DNA of 18,618 nucleotides. It comes from an uncultured Pseudomonadota bacterium (GTDB taxonomy: Bacteria; Pseudomonadota; Gammaproteobacteria; Burkholderiales; SG8-39). The stretch covers positions 1 through 18,618 of the forward strand of contig CAITSH010000051.1 of assembly GCA_903895005.1 (NCBI GenBank). The letters run 5' to 3'. A program made the position numbers and the translations under genes. Shown here piece by piece: positions 7,236 to 15,107 of this stretch. The notes beneath the pieces are model-generated. The model did not search any database, was not told the DNA's origin, and saw only the letters and a list, made by a program, of their open reading frames with translations. Every line of letters begins with the position of its first letter. Position 1 is the first letter of the stretch.

Positions 7236-8638
7236 TGCGTTACATTAGCACCCGCGGCGGCGGCACGCCGCAGACCTTTACGCAGATCCTGCTCGGTGGC
7301 CTCGCCCCCGACGGCGGGCTTTACCTCCCGGAAACCTATCCGCAGCTGTCGCCGGCCGAGTTGCAGGCGATGCGCGGCATGAACTACCGTGACCTCGCTT
7401 TTGCCGTGCTGTCCAAATTCGCCGATGACATTCCGGCCGCAGACCTCAAGGCGCTGATCGACAAGACCTACACCGCCGCCGTCTATCGCAGCGAGGACAT
7501 CACGCCGCTCACGACGCTGCAGCCCGGGCTGCACCTGCTTGGCCTTTCCAACGGCCCAACGCTGGCCTTCAAGGACATGGCGATGCAGCTGCTGGGCAAC
7601 CTGTTCGAGTACGTCCTGGCCAAGCAGGGCAGGGAACTCAACATCCTCGGCGCGACCTCGGGGGATACCGGCTCTGCCGCCGAATATGCCATGCGCGGCA
7701 AAAAGGGCATACGCGTGTTCATGCTGTCGCCGCACGGGCGCATGAGCGCCTTCCAGAAGGCGCAGATGTACTCGCTGCAGGACCCGAACATCCATAACAT
7801 TGCCGTCAAGGGCGTGTTCGACGACTGCCAGGACATCGTCAAGGCGGTGAGCGCAGACGCGGCCTTCAAGGCGAAGTTCCACATCGGAACCGTCAACTCT
7901 ATCAACTGGGCGCGTGTGGTCGCGCAGGTGGTGTACTACTTCAAGGGCTACTTCGCCGCGACCACCTCAAACGACCAGCAGGTGTCCTTCGCCGTGCCAT
8001 CGGGTAATTTCGGCAACGTCTGCGCCGGCTATATCGCGCGCTGCATGGGCCTGCCGATCAGGCGCCTGGTGCTCGCGACCAACGAGAACAACATTCTTGA
8101 CGAGTTTTTCCGCACCGGCATTTACCGCGTGCGCAAGGGCAAGGAAGTATTCGAGACCTCCAGCCCGTCCATGGACATTTCCAAGGCCTCGAATTTCGAG
8201 CGCTATGTTTATGACATGGTCGGCCGCGATCCGGCCCGCCTGTGCGAGCTGTGGCGCCAGCTTGACGCGACCGGAGAATTTGACCTGTCGCATTCGGAAT
8301 TCTTCAAGTACGTCGAAACCAGCGGCTTTGTTTCCGATTTCAGCACCCATGCCGACCGGCTCGCCACCATACGCCGCGTCTACAAGGATCACGGCGTTAT
8401 CGTTGACACGCATACCGCCGACGGCATCAAGGTGGCGGCGGGATTCATGGAGCCGGGCGTGCCCATGCTGTGCCTTGAGACCGCGTTGCCGGCCAAGTTC
8501 GCCGAGACGATCACCGAGGCGCTCGGTCGCGCACCGGACCGGCCTCCCGGGTATGAGGACATTGAAGCCTTGCCGCAGCGCTTCGAGGTCATGCCTGTCG
8601 ATGCGCTTGCGGTAAAGGATTACGTCGCAAGCCATTAG
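7235..8638 (+). CDS. thrC: Threonine synthase
   Basis: This 467-residue fold-type II PLP enzyme converts O-phosphohomoserine to threonine and phosphate. MRYISTRGG at the start and LAPDGGLYLPE (residues 23-33) are the N-terminal signatures of the long bacterial/fungal threonine synthase subgroup. Lys113 in LAFKDMAMQ binds PLP. GATSGDTGSAAE (139-150) is the substrate/PLP loop, and PSGNFGN (255-261) is the phosphate-binding loop. The gene starts inside the hom stop codon, so hom and thrC form an operon. Length and motifs are complete. A palindromic terminator-like element lies about 43 nt after the stop. Confidence 0.96.
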   Translation: MRYISTRGGGTPQTFTQILLGGLAPDGGLYLPETYPQLSPAELQAMRGMNYRDLAFAVLSKFADDIPAADLKALIDKTYTAAVYRSEDITPLTTLQPGLHLLGLSNGPTLAFKDMAMQLLGNLFEYVLAKQGRELNILGATSGDTGSAAEYAMRGKKGIRVFMLSPHGRMSAFQKAQMYSLQDPNIHNIAVKGVFDDCQDIVKAVSADAAFKAKFHIGTVNSINWARVVAQVVYYFKGYFAATTSNDQQVSFAVPSGNFGNVCAGYIARCMGLPIRRLVLATNENNILDEFFRTGIYRVRKGKEVFETSSPSMDISKASNFERYVYDMVGRDPARLCELWRQLDATGEFDLSHSEFFKYVETSGFVSDFSTHADRLATIRRVYKDHGVIVDTHTADGIKVAAGFMEPGVPMLCLETALPAKFAETITEALGRAPDRPPGYEDIEALPQRFEVMPVDALAVKDYVASH

Positions 8639-8681
8639 GCCCTAGATTCGTCCTTAGAACATCCCTGAAGACAGGCCATCG

Positions 8682-8714
8682 GCTGGAAACGCCCGTCTGG
8701 CGCGGGTTTCCAGC
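8682..8714 (+). terminator. Palindromic element after thrC, first copy of a repeated hairpin
   Basis: GCTGGAAAC (8682-8690) pairs with GTTTCCAGC (8706-8714). Inside, a small bulge is followed by CCGT/GCGG pairs and a CTGGC loop. A very similar palindrome occurs at 16165-16199. With the TTT on the outgoing arm it could act as a terminator for thrC. There is no long T tract, so a REP-like repeat is the alternative. Confidence 0.6.
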
Positions 8715-8739
8715 ATATTGAAGTGACAGGAACGGCAGC

Positions 8740-9483
8740 ATGAGCACTCCCCCGGAAAAAGTCCGCCTCTCCAAGCTGATGTCAGAGCAGGGGTTGTGCT
8801 CGCGCCGCGAAGCCGACGTATTCATCGAACGCGGATTGGTGTTTGTCGACGGCGAGCGCATCACCGAGCTGGGTACGCGCATTGATCCGTCACAAAAAAT
8901 TACGCTGGCCTCGGCGGCAATCAAGGACCAGAAATCGCAGGTCACCATACTGCTCAACAAGCCAATTGGCTTTGTGTCGGGGCAGCCCGAGGGCAAGCAG
9001 CGTCCGGCCGTATCGATCATCGACGAGGCCTCGCATTTTCAGGGTGACCGTTCGTCGATACGCTTCTCGCCCATGCAATTGCGCGGCATCGCGCCGGCGG
9101 GGCGTCTCGATATCGACTCCAAGGGCCTGCTGGTTTTCACCCAGGACGGACGTATCGCCAAGCAGCTCATCGGTGAGAACTCGGGCATTGAAAAGGAATA
9201 CCTCGTGCGTGTCACCGGCAAGCTCGATGCGCGCGGGCTCAACCTGCTCAAGCACGGCTTGTCGCTGGATGGCGAAGCGCTCAAGCCGGCGGTGGTGAAC
9301 TGGCAAAACGAAGACCAGCTGCGCTTTATCCTGCGCCAGGGAAAAAAGCGCCAGATCCGTCGCATGTGCGAACTGGTCGGGCTTAAGGTGGTGGGGCTGA
9401 AACGCATCCGCATCGGCAAGGTGCGCTTGCACGACCTGCCCGAAGGGCAGTGGCGTTACCTCAAGGACAACGAGAGCTTCTAG
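8740..9483 (+). CDS. rluF: RsuA/RluB/RluF-family 23S rRNA pseudouridine synthase, RluF-like
   Basis: This 247-residue protein has an N-terminal S4 RNA-binding domain (residues ~8-55, RLSKLMSEQGLCSRREAD) and then a pseudouridine synthase domain. Asp124 in AGRLDIDSKGL is the expected catalytic aspartate. LLNKPIGFVS (71-80) and EKEYLVRV (151-158) are family motifs, and RQIRRMCELVG (204-214) is typical of RluF and RluB. RluF makes pseudouridine at 23S rRNA position 2604, near the peptidyl transferase centre; this site is inferred. Between LLNKP and the catalytic motif it is about 17 residues longer than E. coli RluF, and it lacks that protein's basic C-terminal tail. AGGAA upstream of the ATG gives ribosome binding. 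Its stop overlaps the GTG of the next gene. Confidence 0.85.
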   Translation: MSTPPEKVRLSKLMSEQGLCSRREADVFIERGLVFVDGERITELGTRIDPSQKITLASAAIKDQKSQVTILLNKPIGFVSGQPEGKQRPAVSIIDEASHFQGDRSSIRFSPMQLRGIAPAGRLDIDSKGLLVFTQDGRIAKQLIGENSGIEKEYLVRVTGKLDARGLNLLKHGLSLDGEALKPAVVNWQNEDQLRFILRQGKKRQIRRMCELVGLKVVGLKRIRIGKVRLHDLPEGQWRYLKDNESF

Positions 9484-10322
9484 TGCGCACCACCCTCGTC
9501 AGCATCCCCACTGACACCACGCCGCTGGACGGCGCGTGGTATCAGCCAGAAGGGCGCCCGGTTAACGGCGCCGTGTTGCTGTTTCATGGCAACACCATGA
9601 ACTTTTATACCGGCGCGCCGCGTTTCCTGCCGCCGCTGCTGACGCAGCTGGGCTTGGCCTGCCTCGCTTTCAACCGGCGTGGCCATGACATCCTCGCCAT
9701 ACGCGACAGTCGCGCCGCAGAGGGCGCGGCCTTTCAGCGTACCGCCGAGGCCATAGAGGACAACGGTCTCGCAGCCGCCTGGCTCGCTGCGCGCGGCCAC
9801 GCCAATCCCGTGGTCATAGGTCACAGCAATGGCGGTATGTTGGCCGTACGCCATGTCGCCGACCATCCGCATACGCCGGCGCTGGTACTGCTGTCCGCCC
9901 ACGGCGGCGGTACTGGCATGGTTCCCGGGGCGAGCCGGGCGGGCTTGCTCGCCGGCGAGCGCCTAGATGAAATCACCGCGCAGGCACACGCACTTGTCGC
10001 GGCCGGGCGGGGTGGTGAACTCATGCTGCTGCCGGGGTGGTGGTATGTGGTCAGTGCGGAGAGTTTTCTCGACCTTCTAAGCGAACTGCCCGACACGCTG
10101 GCGCTGGCGCCTCAGATCGCCTGTCCGTCGCTGTTTGTGCGCGGCGACCAGGAAGACCCCGCACGTTATCCGGCGGAAGAGTTTCAGCGCCTCGCACCCG
10201 GTGCGTGCACGGTGGAGGTGGTGCCCGATTGCGACCATTTTTATCGTGGTCGCGAGGACGCTGTTGGCACGCTGGTCGCTCGTTGGTTGTCACTGACGCT
10301 TTCGCTGAAGCCACAGGCCTGA
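9483..10322 (+). CDS. Alpha/beta hydrolase (serine aminopeptidase/lysophospholipase-like fold)
   Basis: This 279-residue protein shows the alpha/beta hydrolase order. HGNTMNFYTGAPRF (residues 35-48) is an oxyanion-loop region. GHSNGG (113-118) is the nucleophile elbow with Ser115. RGDQEDP (220-226) supplies Asp222 or Asp225, and DHFYRG (251-256) supplies His252. It has no signal peptide and is probably cytoplasmic. The GTG at 9483 overlaps the rluF stop (TAGTG). This start is preferred over an in-frame ATG at 9450, because the extra 11 residues would lie over the rluF end and do not look conserved. It sits between a rRNA-modifying enzyme and a ribosome-rescue factor with almost no gaps, so it is co-expressed with them. 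Its substrate is unknown; esterase, amidase or peptidyl-ester hydrolysis are all possible. Confidence 0.82.
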   Translation: MRTTLVSIPTDTTPLDGAWYQPEGRPVNGAVLLFHGNTMNFYTGAPRFLPPLLTQLGLACLAFNRRGHDILAIRDSRAAEGAAFQRTAEAIEDNGLAAAWLAARGHANPVVIGHSNGGMLAVRHVADHPHTPALVLLSAHGGGTGMVPGASRAGLLAGERLDEITAQAHALVAAGRGGELMLLPGWWYVVSAESFLDLLSELPDTLALAPQIACPSLFVRGDQEDPARYPAEEFQRLAPGACTVEVVPDCDHFYRGREDAVGTLVARWLSLTLSLKPQA

Positions 10323-10324
10323 AC

Positions 10325-10738
10325 ATGCTGCCCATCAAGCCGGGCGTGGAAGTCGCCGACGGTGAAATTGAACTCACGGCAACGCGTTCTCAGGGCGCCG
10401 GGGGGCAGAACGTGAACAAGGTTTCCAGCGCCATTCACCTGAGGTTTGACATCGCTGCATCGTCGCTGCCCGAGACCTGGAAGGAGCGCCTGCTCAAGCT
10501 TGGTGACTCGCGCATTACCACCGACGGTGTGGTGGTAATCAAGGCCCAGCAATATCGCAGCCAGGACCTCAACCGCGCGGAGGCTTTGCAGCGACTCCGT
10601 GAACTTATCCTTAGTATCGCCACGCTGCCAAAAAAGCGCCGGCCGACCAAACCCAGCAAAAGTGCCAAACGCAAGCGCGTTGATAGCAAGGTGCTGCGCG
10701 GCAAGATCAAGGCAACACGCGGCAGGGTCAAGGAGTAA
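10325..10738 (+). CDS. arfB: Alternative ribosome-rescue factor ArfB (peptidyl-tRNA hydrolase)
   Basis: This 137-residue protein releases nascent chains from ribosomes stalled without a stop codon, a backup to tmRNA. The release-factor-like domain carries the catalytic GGQ at residues 26-28 within SQGAGGQNVNKVSSAIHLRF. The C-terminal tail (about residues 103-137) is rich in Lys and Arg (KKRRPTKPSKSAKRKR), as expected for the ArfB helix that enters the empty mRNA channel. This tail, and the lack of a codon-recognition domain, separate it from RF1/RF2. The ATG at 10325 is 2 nt after the hydrolase stop; a longer in-frame reading from 10037 only overlaps the hydrolase gene and lacks family similarity. 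It is the last gene of the rluF-hydrolase-arfB group. Confidence 0.93.
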   Translation: MLPIKPGVEVADGEIELTATRSQGAGGQNVNKVSSAIHLRFDIAASSLPETWKERLLKLGDSRITTDGVVVIKAQQYRSQDLNRAEALQRLRELILSIATLPKKRRPTKPSKSAKRKRVDSKVLRGKIKATRGRVKE

Positions 10739-10746
10739 GTTCGGTT

Positions 10747-10777
10747 CCACGCGTTTCGTCTTTCCGGCGTGGTTTTA
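10747..10777 (+). terminator. Probable intrinsic terminator after arfB
   Basis: CCACGC (10747-10752) pairs with GCGTGG (10767-10772), followed directly by TTTTA. The stem is 6 bp with a 14-nt loop and begins 8 nt after the arfB stop. The T tract is short but correctly placed. Confidence 0.55.
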
Positions 10778-11045
10778 GGGCAACCCGGTCATTTGCGGAT
10801 AAGCGACATTGCTCGGCAAAAGCGCGCAAACTGGGCGAATAGCCGATCAAATCGCGGCTTTGCCCTGCGCAAAGGGGTAGATAATTTCCCGGATATCCTG
10901 AAACGACGGGGGTTCCGTGCGTCTGCCACCCCCGAACGCGTCGCACCTACTGCCGTTATGCGTGCGATTTCACCCGGCCTGACAAGGAAACGGCATCGAC
11001 AATTTTCACCAGAGGGTACGCCTCGTCCTGATCACCAGCTATGCG
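10778..11045 (+). other. Intergenic region and leader before the histidine kinase
   Basis: Together with the terminator, this forms a gap of about 300 nt between arfB and the kinase GTG. A -10-like GATAAT lies at 10880-10885 without a good -35. CGGGGG (10907-10912) and CCCCCG (10929-10934) can form a hairpin. From 10983 onward the kinase frame is open and encodes a hydrophobic stretch continuous with the kinase N-terminus, so the last ~50 nt are probably coding. AAGGA (10984-10988) could act as a Shine-Dalgarno sequence. I see no other gene here. Confidence 0.4.
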
Positions 11046-13889
11046 GTGTGTGTCGTGGCAGTCATAGGCCTCACAGCCTGGCTGATCGTCGCCGACCGCG
11101 CAGTCGAGTTGGCGCGCGCGCGCGACCAGACCGCCGTCATGGCGCGCACCCTCGAGGAGCATGTTCGCGCCAGCGTATCGGCCTTAGACTTGCTGCTGCG
11201 CGAACATGTCAGCCAAATCCAGGCACGAGGCGGGCTGTCTCGCTTCCCCGCGCTGGAAATGCACAAGATATTTAATCGGCAAATGGCCCATCTGCCGCAA
11301 TTGCTGGGCCTTTTTGCCTATGGTCCGGACAGTATGATTTACACCACCGGAGTGCGGCCCGACCCGCCGCTGGTGGACGGCAGCAAGCTGGACCATATTC
11401 TGCATCACCGCGATAACCCGGGCAGCATGCTGTACTTCGGCGAGCAGGGAATATCGCCCGTAAGCGGCAACGCGCTGATCCCCCTGACGCTGCGCATTCC
11501 GTTGGCATCGGGCGGGTACGGCGGTGTAATAGGTGCCGCCATTGACCCGCATTATTTTGAAAAATTCTACAAGTCCCTGGGGCTTGGCACCGGCGCTACT
11601 CTGGGATTGTTGCGACCCGACGGCCGGGTATTGGTGCGTTTTCCCGTGAACAAGGATTTGCTCGGACGCGACGTATCTGCTTCGCCGCTTTTCAAAGACG
11701 GGATTAACAAGGCTGACGTTGGCACCCTGACTTTCCGGACCATCGTCGATGACCAGGTGCGAATTGCCTCCTACCGGAAGCTTGCCGAGTTTCCGATCGT
11801 TGTCGTCGTCACTCTGAACAAGGAGGTCGTACTCGCGCACTGGCGCGATGCGGCAATGGTGAACGCTGCTGCAGCCGGTTCCGCCTTACTCGCCCTGAGC
11901 GGCCTGCTGCTTTTTACGCTGCGCCTGGTCGAACGCAGTCGATTCGACAACGAGCAGTTTGAGCAAAGCCGCATCGCCGCCAGCCGCAGCCTTAACGAAG
12001 CCGACGAGCGCTATCGCCTGTTGGTCGAGGCGTCGCCAATGGGACTGCTGGTGCACGACCGCGGCCTGATCGAGTACGCCAACGATCGGGCCGCCCAGAT
12101 TCTGGGCGAGCCGGCAGCGAGCGTTTTGGTAGGACGTTCGGCGAACGACTATTTGCATCTGGATGACCAGGGGGAATGGGGTGCAAGCAACGCCGAATTG
12201 TCGGAATATCCGAATAAGCTGGCGCGGCAGGTGTTCCGTGTGATCCGGCGCGATGGACGTGAGATTCTGGTCGAGTCATCCTCCACCTCGAGCTTGCAGG
12301 GCGGGCGCGTACTGACGCAGGTCGTGTTGCGCGATGTCACCGAAGAGCGCGGCGCAGACGCGGCCTTGCGTGCAAGCGAGGAGCGGCTCGTACAGGTTGT
12401 CGCAGTCAGTCCGGTTGGAATTGCGATTATTGATATGGATAGCCGCAAAACCCTGCAAATCAACCCCGCATTCGAGAAGATTTCAGGACATACCAACGCG
12501 GACCTGCAGGGCCTGACGGCGCGTGATTTCAATTTCTGGATTGACCGGGATGACACGCGCTGGTTTCAGCGGCTGGAGTCGACTGGAATGGCCGGACCTG
12601 CAGACTTTCGCTATCGTCACAAAAGCGGGCGCGAAGGATTTGCGGTGCTTACCAGTCATGTCATTCAATTTCAGGGGGTGCGACGGGCTGTGGTGTTCGT
12701 GCAGGACCTGACCGAGCGAAAAATCGCCGAACAGTCCCTGCTGGAAAGCGAGACAAAATTTCGCGAAGTCTTCCAGAATGCCTCCGACGCAATGTGGATC
12801 GTCGATGTCGTACGCGACGGTCGCATGACCTACGGTGACTGGAACAGCTTGTACGCGGCGACAATTCATGCCACATCGCGCGACCTGACCGGCTTGACCC
12901 CGCATGACCTGTTTCCAACCGCCACCGCAGACCTGATCACGGCGCGCTGGGCGGAATGCGCGCGTACCGGGCAGGCGGTGAGCTTCCACTTCAGCCATTC
13001 TGCGGAGCACAGCGACCGCTACCTGAGCGTGTTCCTCGTGCCCCTGAAGGATTCGTCGGGGCGGACCGTGCGCATTGCGGGCGTGGCGCGCGACCTTACC
13101 GAAAAAAAGCGTGCCGAAGACGAGATCCGCGCGCTCAACGAAAGCCTGGAGGTGAAAATCCGCGCGCGTACCGCCGACATGGAGGCGGCGTACAGAGAGC
13201 TTGAATCATTCAGCTATTCGGTGTCGCACGACTTGCGTGCGCCGGCACGTGCGGTTGTTGGCTTCTCGCAAATAATCATCGAGGAGCATGGTGCCGAACT
13301 TGACGCAGAAACGCGCCGCCTGCTCGATCGTATCGTCGCCGCCGGCGCACGCATGAGCGAACTTACCGACGGCCTGCTGGTACTGACGCACTTGTCGCGG
13401 CGTGAAATGCAGCGGCAGCCTGTCGACCTGAGCGTGGTCGCTGCGATGGTGATCGAAGAGTTGCGCGAGGCGTCCCCGGCGCGCGAGGTAAACGTGGTGA
13501 TCCAGCCGGGGCTGAACGCAAACGCCGATGCGCACATGGTGCGCAGTGTGCTGCAAAACCTGCTGGGTAATGCCTGGAAGTACTCAAGCCGCACACCGGA
13601 TGCAAAAATAGAGTTCAGCGCTATCGAAGATGATGGCGAACGCGTCTTCGTGGTGCGCGACAACGGCGCCGGGTTCGATATGAAATACGCAGACAAGCTG
13701 TTCGGCGTATTCCAGCGCCTGCATTCCGCGGTCGAATTTGAGGGCACGGGCATAGGGCTGGCCACCGTGGAGCGCATCATTCGCCGCCACGGCGGCCGTA
13801 TTCGCGCCGAGGCCAGGGTCGGGCTCGGCGCCAGTTTTTATTTCACCGTGGGTGAGTTACCTGCCGGGGGGGCGCTGGTAAAGGTGTGA
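11046..13889 (+). CDS. Membrane sensor histidine kinase with periplasmic Cache-like domain and three PAS domains
   Basis: Counted from the GTG at 11046 (947 residues), a first membrane helix ends near residue 15. A ~250-residue periplasmic region resembling Cache/PDC sensors follows, with a second helix at ~271-295. Three PAS domains lie at about 321-435, 443-557 and 568-684; their ends RDVTEER, QDLTERK and RDLTEKK are the usual PAS-to-coil junctions. After a coiled coil (~685-720) comes a HisKA domain with phospho-acceptor His728 (YSVSHDLRAPARAVVGFSQ). The ATPase domain has N-box Asn838/Asn842, DNGAGFD (872-878), FGVFQRL and GTGIGLA (900-906). The H-box style is like bacteriophytochrome-related kinases. 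No receiver domain or adjacent response regulator is present, so it is an orphan. The true start is probably upstream: the frame is open back to 10983 and supplies RVRLVLITSYAV, completing the first helix. The ligand is unknown. Confidence 0.88.
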   Translation: MCVVAVIGLTAWLIVADRAVELARARDQTAVMARTLEEHVRASVSALDLLLREHVSQIQARGGLSRFPALEMHKIFNRQMAHLPQLLGLFAYGPDSMIYTTGVRPDPPLVDGSKLDHILHHRDNPGSMLYFGEQGISPVSGNALIPLTLRIPLASGGYGGVIGAAIDPHYFEKFYKSLGLGTGATLGLLRPDGRVLVRFPVNKDLLGRDVSASPLFKDGINKADVGTLTFRTIVDDQVRIASYRKLAEFPIVVVVTLNKEVVLAHWRDAAMVNAAAAGSALLALSGLLLFTLRLVERSRFDNEQFEQSRIAASRSLNEADERYRLLVEASPMGLLVHDRGLIEYANDRAAQILGEPAASVLVGRSANDYLHLDDQGEWGASNAELSEYPNKLARQVFRVIRRDGREILVESSSTSSLQGGRVLTQVVLRDVTEERGADAALRASEERLVQVVAVSPVGIAIIDMDSRKTLQINPAFEKISGHTNADLQGLTARDFNFWIDRDDTRWFQRLESTGMAGPADFRYRHKSGREGFAVLTSHVIQFQGVRRAVVFVQDLTERKIAEQSLLESETKFREVFQNASDAMWIVDVVRDGRMTYGDWNSLYAATIHATSRDLTGLTPHDLFPTATADLITARWAECARTGQAVSFHFSHSAEHSDRYLSVFLVPLKDSSGRTVRIAGVARDLTEKKRAEDEIRALNESLEVKIRARTADMEAAYRELESFSYSVSHDLRAPARAVVGFSQIIIEEHGAELDAETRRLLDRIVAAGARMSELTDGLLVLTHLSRREMQRQPVDLSVVAAMVIEELREASPAREVNVVIQPGLNANADAHMVRSVLQNLLGNAWKYSSRTPDAKIEFSAIEDDGERVFVVRDNGAGFDMKYADKLFGVFQRLHSAVEFEGTGIGLATVERIIRRHGGRIRAEARVGLGASFYFTVGELPAGGALVKV

Positions 13890-14475
13890 ACGCCGTTACC
13901 GCGCGCACACGCCGCAGCAGTTCAGACCACAGTGTGCGCATGTCGCTACGAAACAGGATGGCCGCGTCGGGGTCCATGACATACCAGGCGCCGCGCTCGA
14001 TTTCCGCTCGCAGTTGCCCCGGTTCCCAGCCCGAATAGCCATTGTAAAAACGGATTTTCGCCGGTGGGCGGTTCATCAGTGATTCGACCGCTTCGGGGTG
14101 CAGGGCCAGGTTGATGCCGGGCAGCAGCGCAAAAACCTGGCCGAGTTTTTCCGTTCCCTGCCCCGGTCCGCCTACCTGGTAGAGCGCAAAGATCCCGCCT
14201 TCTTCGACTGGGCCGCCAAAGTACATCGGTTCGGTGAAGGGCTTGAGCTTTTCGTTGCCCGGCAGGAGGCTGGCGAGGGACTGGCGCGTTGGCCGGTTGA
14301 TGATGACGCCGAGTGCGGCGCCGCTTTCATCCTGCGTGACAACCACCACCGCTTCGCGAAAATTCGGATCGGCCATGGATGGATTGGCCACCAGCAGCAG
14401 GCCTTGCGCGACGGCATCCTGCACGCCGCAGGCCATCCACAGACAAGCCGCCACGATAAGCGTGCAAGGTTTCAT
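13843..14475 (-). CDS. YqgE/AlgH family (DUF179) protein with a signal peptide
   Basis: This 210-residue protein matches the YqgE/AlgH family. The family body starts at QGLLLVANPSMADPNFREAV (residues 24-43), with GVIINRPT, MYFGGPVEEGG and the hallmark YNGYSGWEPGQL. It differs from E. coli YqgE by a clear N-terminal Sec signal: a Lys, a hydrophobic stretch CTLIVAACLWMACG and an AVA-Q site near residue 23. The mature protein therefore begins almost exactly where cytoplasmic YqgE proteins begin. Cys16 lacks a normal lipobox. The family function is unsettled (AlgH influences alginate expression in Pseudomonas). Its ATG overlaps the tag stop by 4 nt, so the two are coupled. Its last 47 nt overlap the convergent kinase gene, and the tail PLPAPPRQVTHPR looks family-unlike. 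Confidence 0.85.
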   Translation of the reverse strand: MKPCTLIVAACLWMACGVQDAVAQGLLLVANPSMADPNFREAVVVVTQDESGAALGVIINRPTRQSLASLLPGNEKLKPFTEPMYFGGPVEEGGIFALYQVGGPGQGTEKLGQVFALLPGINLALHPEAVESLMNRPPAKIRFYNGYSGWEPGQLRAEIERGAWYVMDPDAAILFRSDMRTLWSELLRRVRAVTAFTPLPAPPRQVTHPR

Positions 14476-15101
14476 TGCTTCTGCGGTTTTGCCAGTCCGG
14501 CCTTCGCACCCGTTTTTGCGGCCTTGTTAGCCGGGTGGCGAAAACATGAGACCAGGTGGTCATTGACCATGCCGATGGCCTGCATGAAGGCGTACATGAT
14601 GGTCGACCCGACAAAGGTGAAGCCGCGCTTTTTGAGGTCTTTGCTGATGGCGTCCGAGAGTGGGGTGCTCGCCGGCACCTTGTTCATGCCATCGCGCTGG
14701 TTCTGCAGCGTCTTGCCGCCGATGAAGCCCCAGATATAGGCATCAAAGGAGCCGAATTCCTTTTGCACCGCAAGGAAGGCCTTGGCGTTTTTTACCGTGC
14801 CCTCGATCTTGAGGCGGTTGCGCACAATGCCGGCGTCGAGCATCAGCGAATCGGTCTTGCGCTTGTCAAAGCGCGCGACCCTCACCGGGTCGAAGCCGGC
14901 AAAGGCCTTGCGGTAGTTGTCGCGCTTTTTGAGGATGGTCGACCACGACAGGCCGGCCTGCGCGCCCTCGAGGATCAGCATTTCAAACAGCATGCGGTCG
15001 TCGTGCTGCGGCACGCCCCACTCGACATCGTGGTAGGTGATGTAATCGGGAAAACCGAGGCACCAGGGGCAGCGGGGAGCGGTTTCTTTTACGCTATTCA
15101 T
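14472..15101 (-). CDS. tag: DNA-3-methyladenine glycosylase I (Tag)
   Basis: This 209-residue enzyme removes 3-methyladenine from alkylated DNA and starts base-excision repair. The Tag signature is clear: RCPWC, TYHDVEWGVP (residues 22-31), LILEGAQAGLSWSTILKKR (42-60), KKRGFTFVGSTIMYAFMQA (157-175) and VNDHLVSCFRHP. Glu45 aligns with catalytic Glu38 of the E. coli enzyme. Cys11, His24, His182 and Cys186 keep the spacing of its zinc ligands (Cys4, His17, His175, Cys179). The ATG at 15101 fits the family N-terminus; a longer in-frame reading from 15194 would cross the promoter and Bug start region and adds an unrelated hydrophobic stretch. The C-terminal tail is Lys/Ala-rich. It is the first gene of a tag-yqgE operon. 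Confidence 0.94.
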   Translation of the reverse strand: MNSVKETAPRCPWCLGFPDYITYHDVEWGVPQHDDRMLFEMLILEGAQAGLSWSTILKKRDNYRKAFAGFDPVRVARFDKRKTDSLMLDAGIVRNRLKIEGTVKNAKAFLAVQKEFGSFDAYIWGFIGGKTLQNQRDGMNKVPASTPLSDAISKDLKKRGFTFVGSTIMYAFMQAIGMVNDHLVSCFRHPANKAAKTGAKAGLAKPQKQ

Positions 15102-15107
15102 TAGGCT

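Noticed and set aside
10037..10324. A 96-codon N-terminal extension of arfB
   Set aside because: It lies inside the hydrolase gene in another frame. ArfB similarity starts at 10325.
10769..11275. A 168-codon ORF spanning the leader and start of the kinase gene
   Set aside because: It overlaps the kinase in another frame and its product is Arg/Pro-rich without a family; the kinase frame carries the membrane helix.
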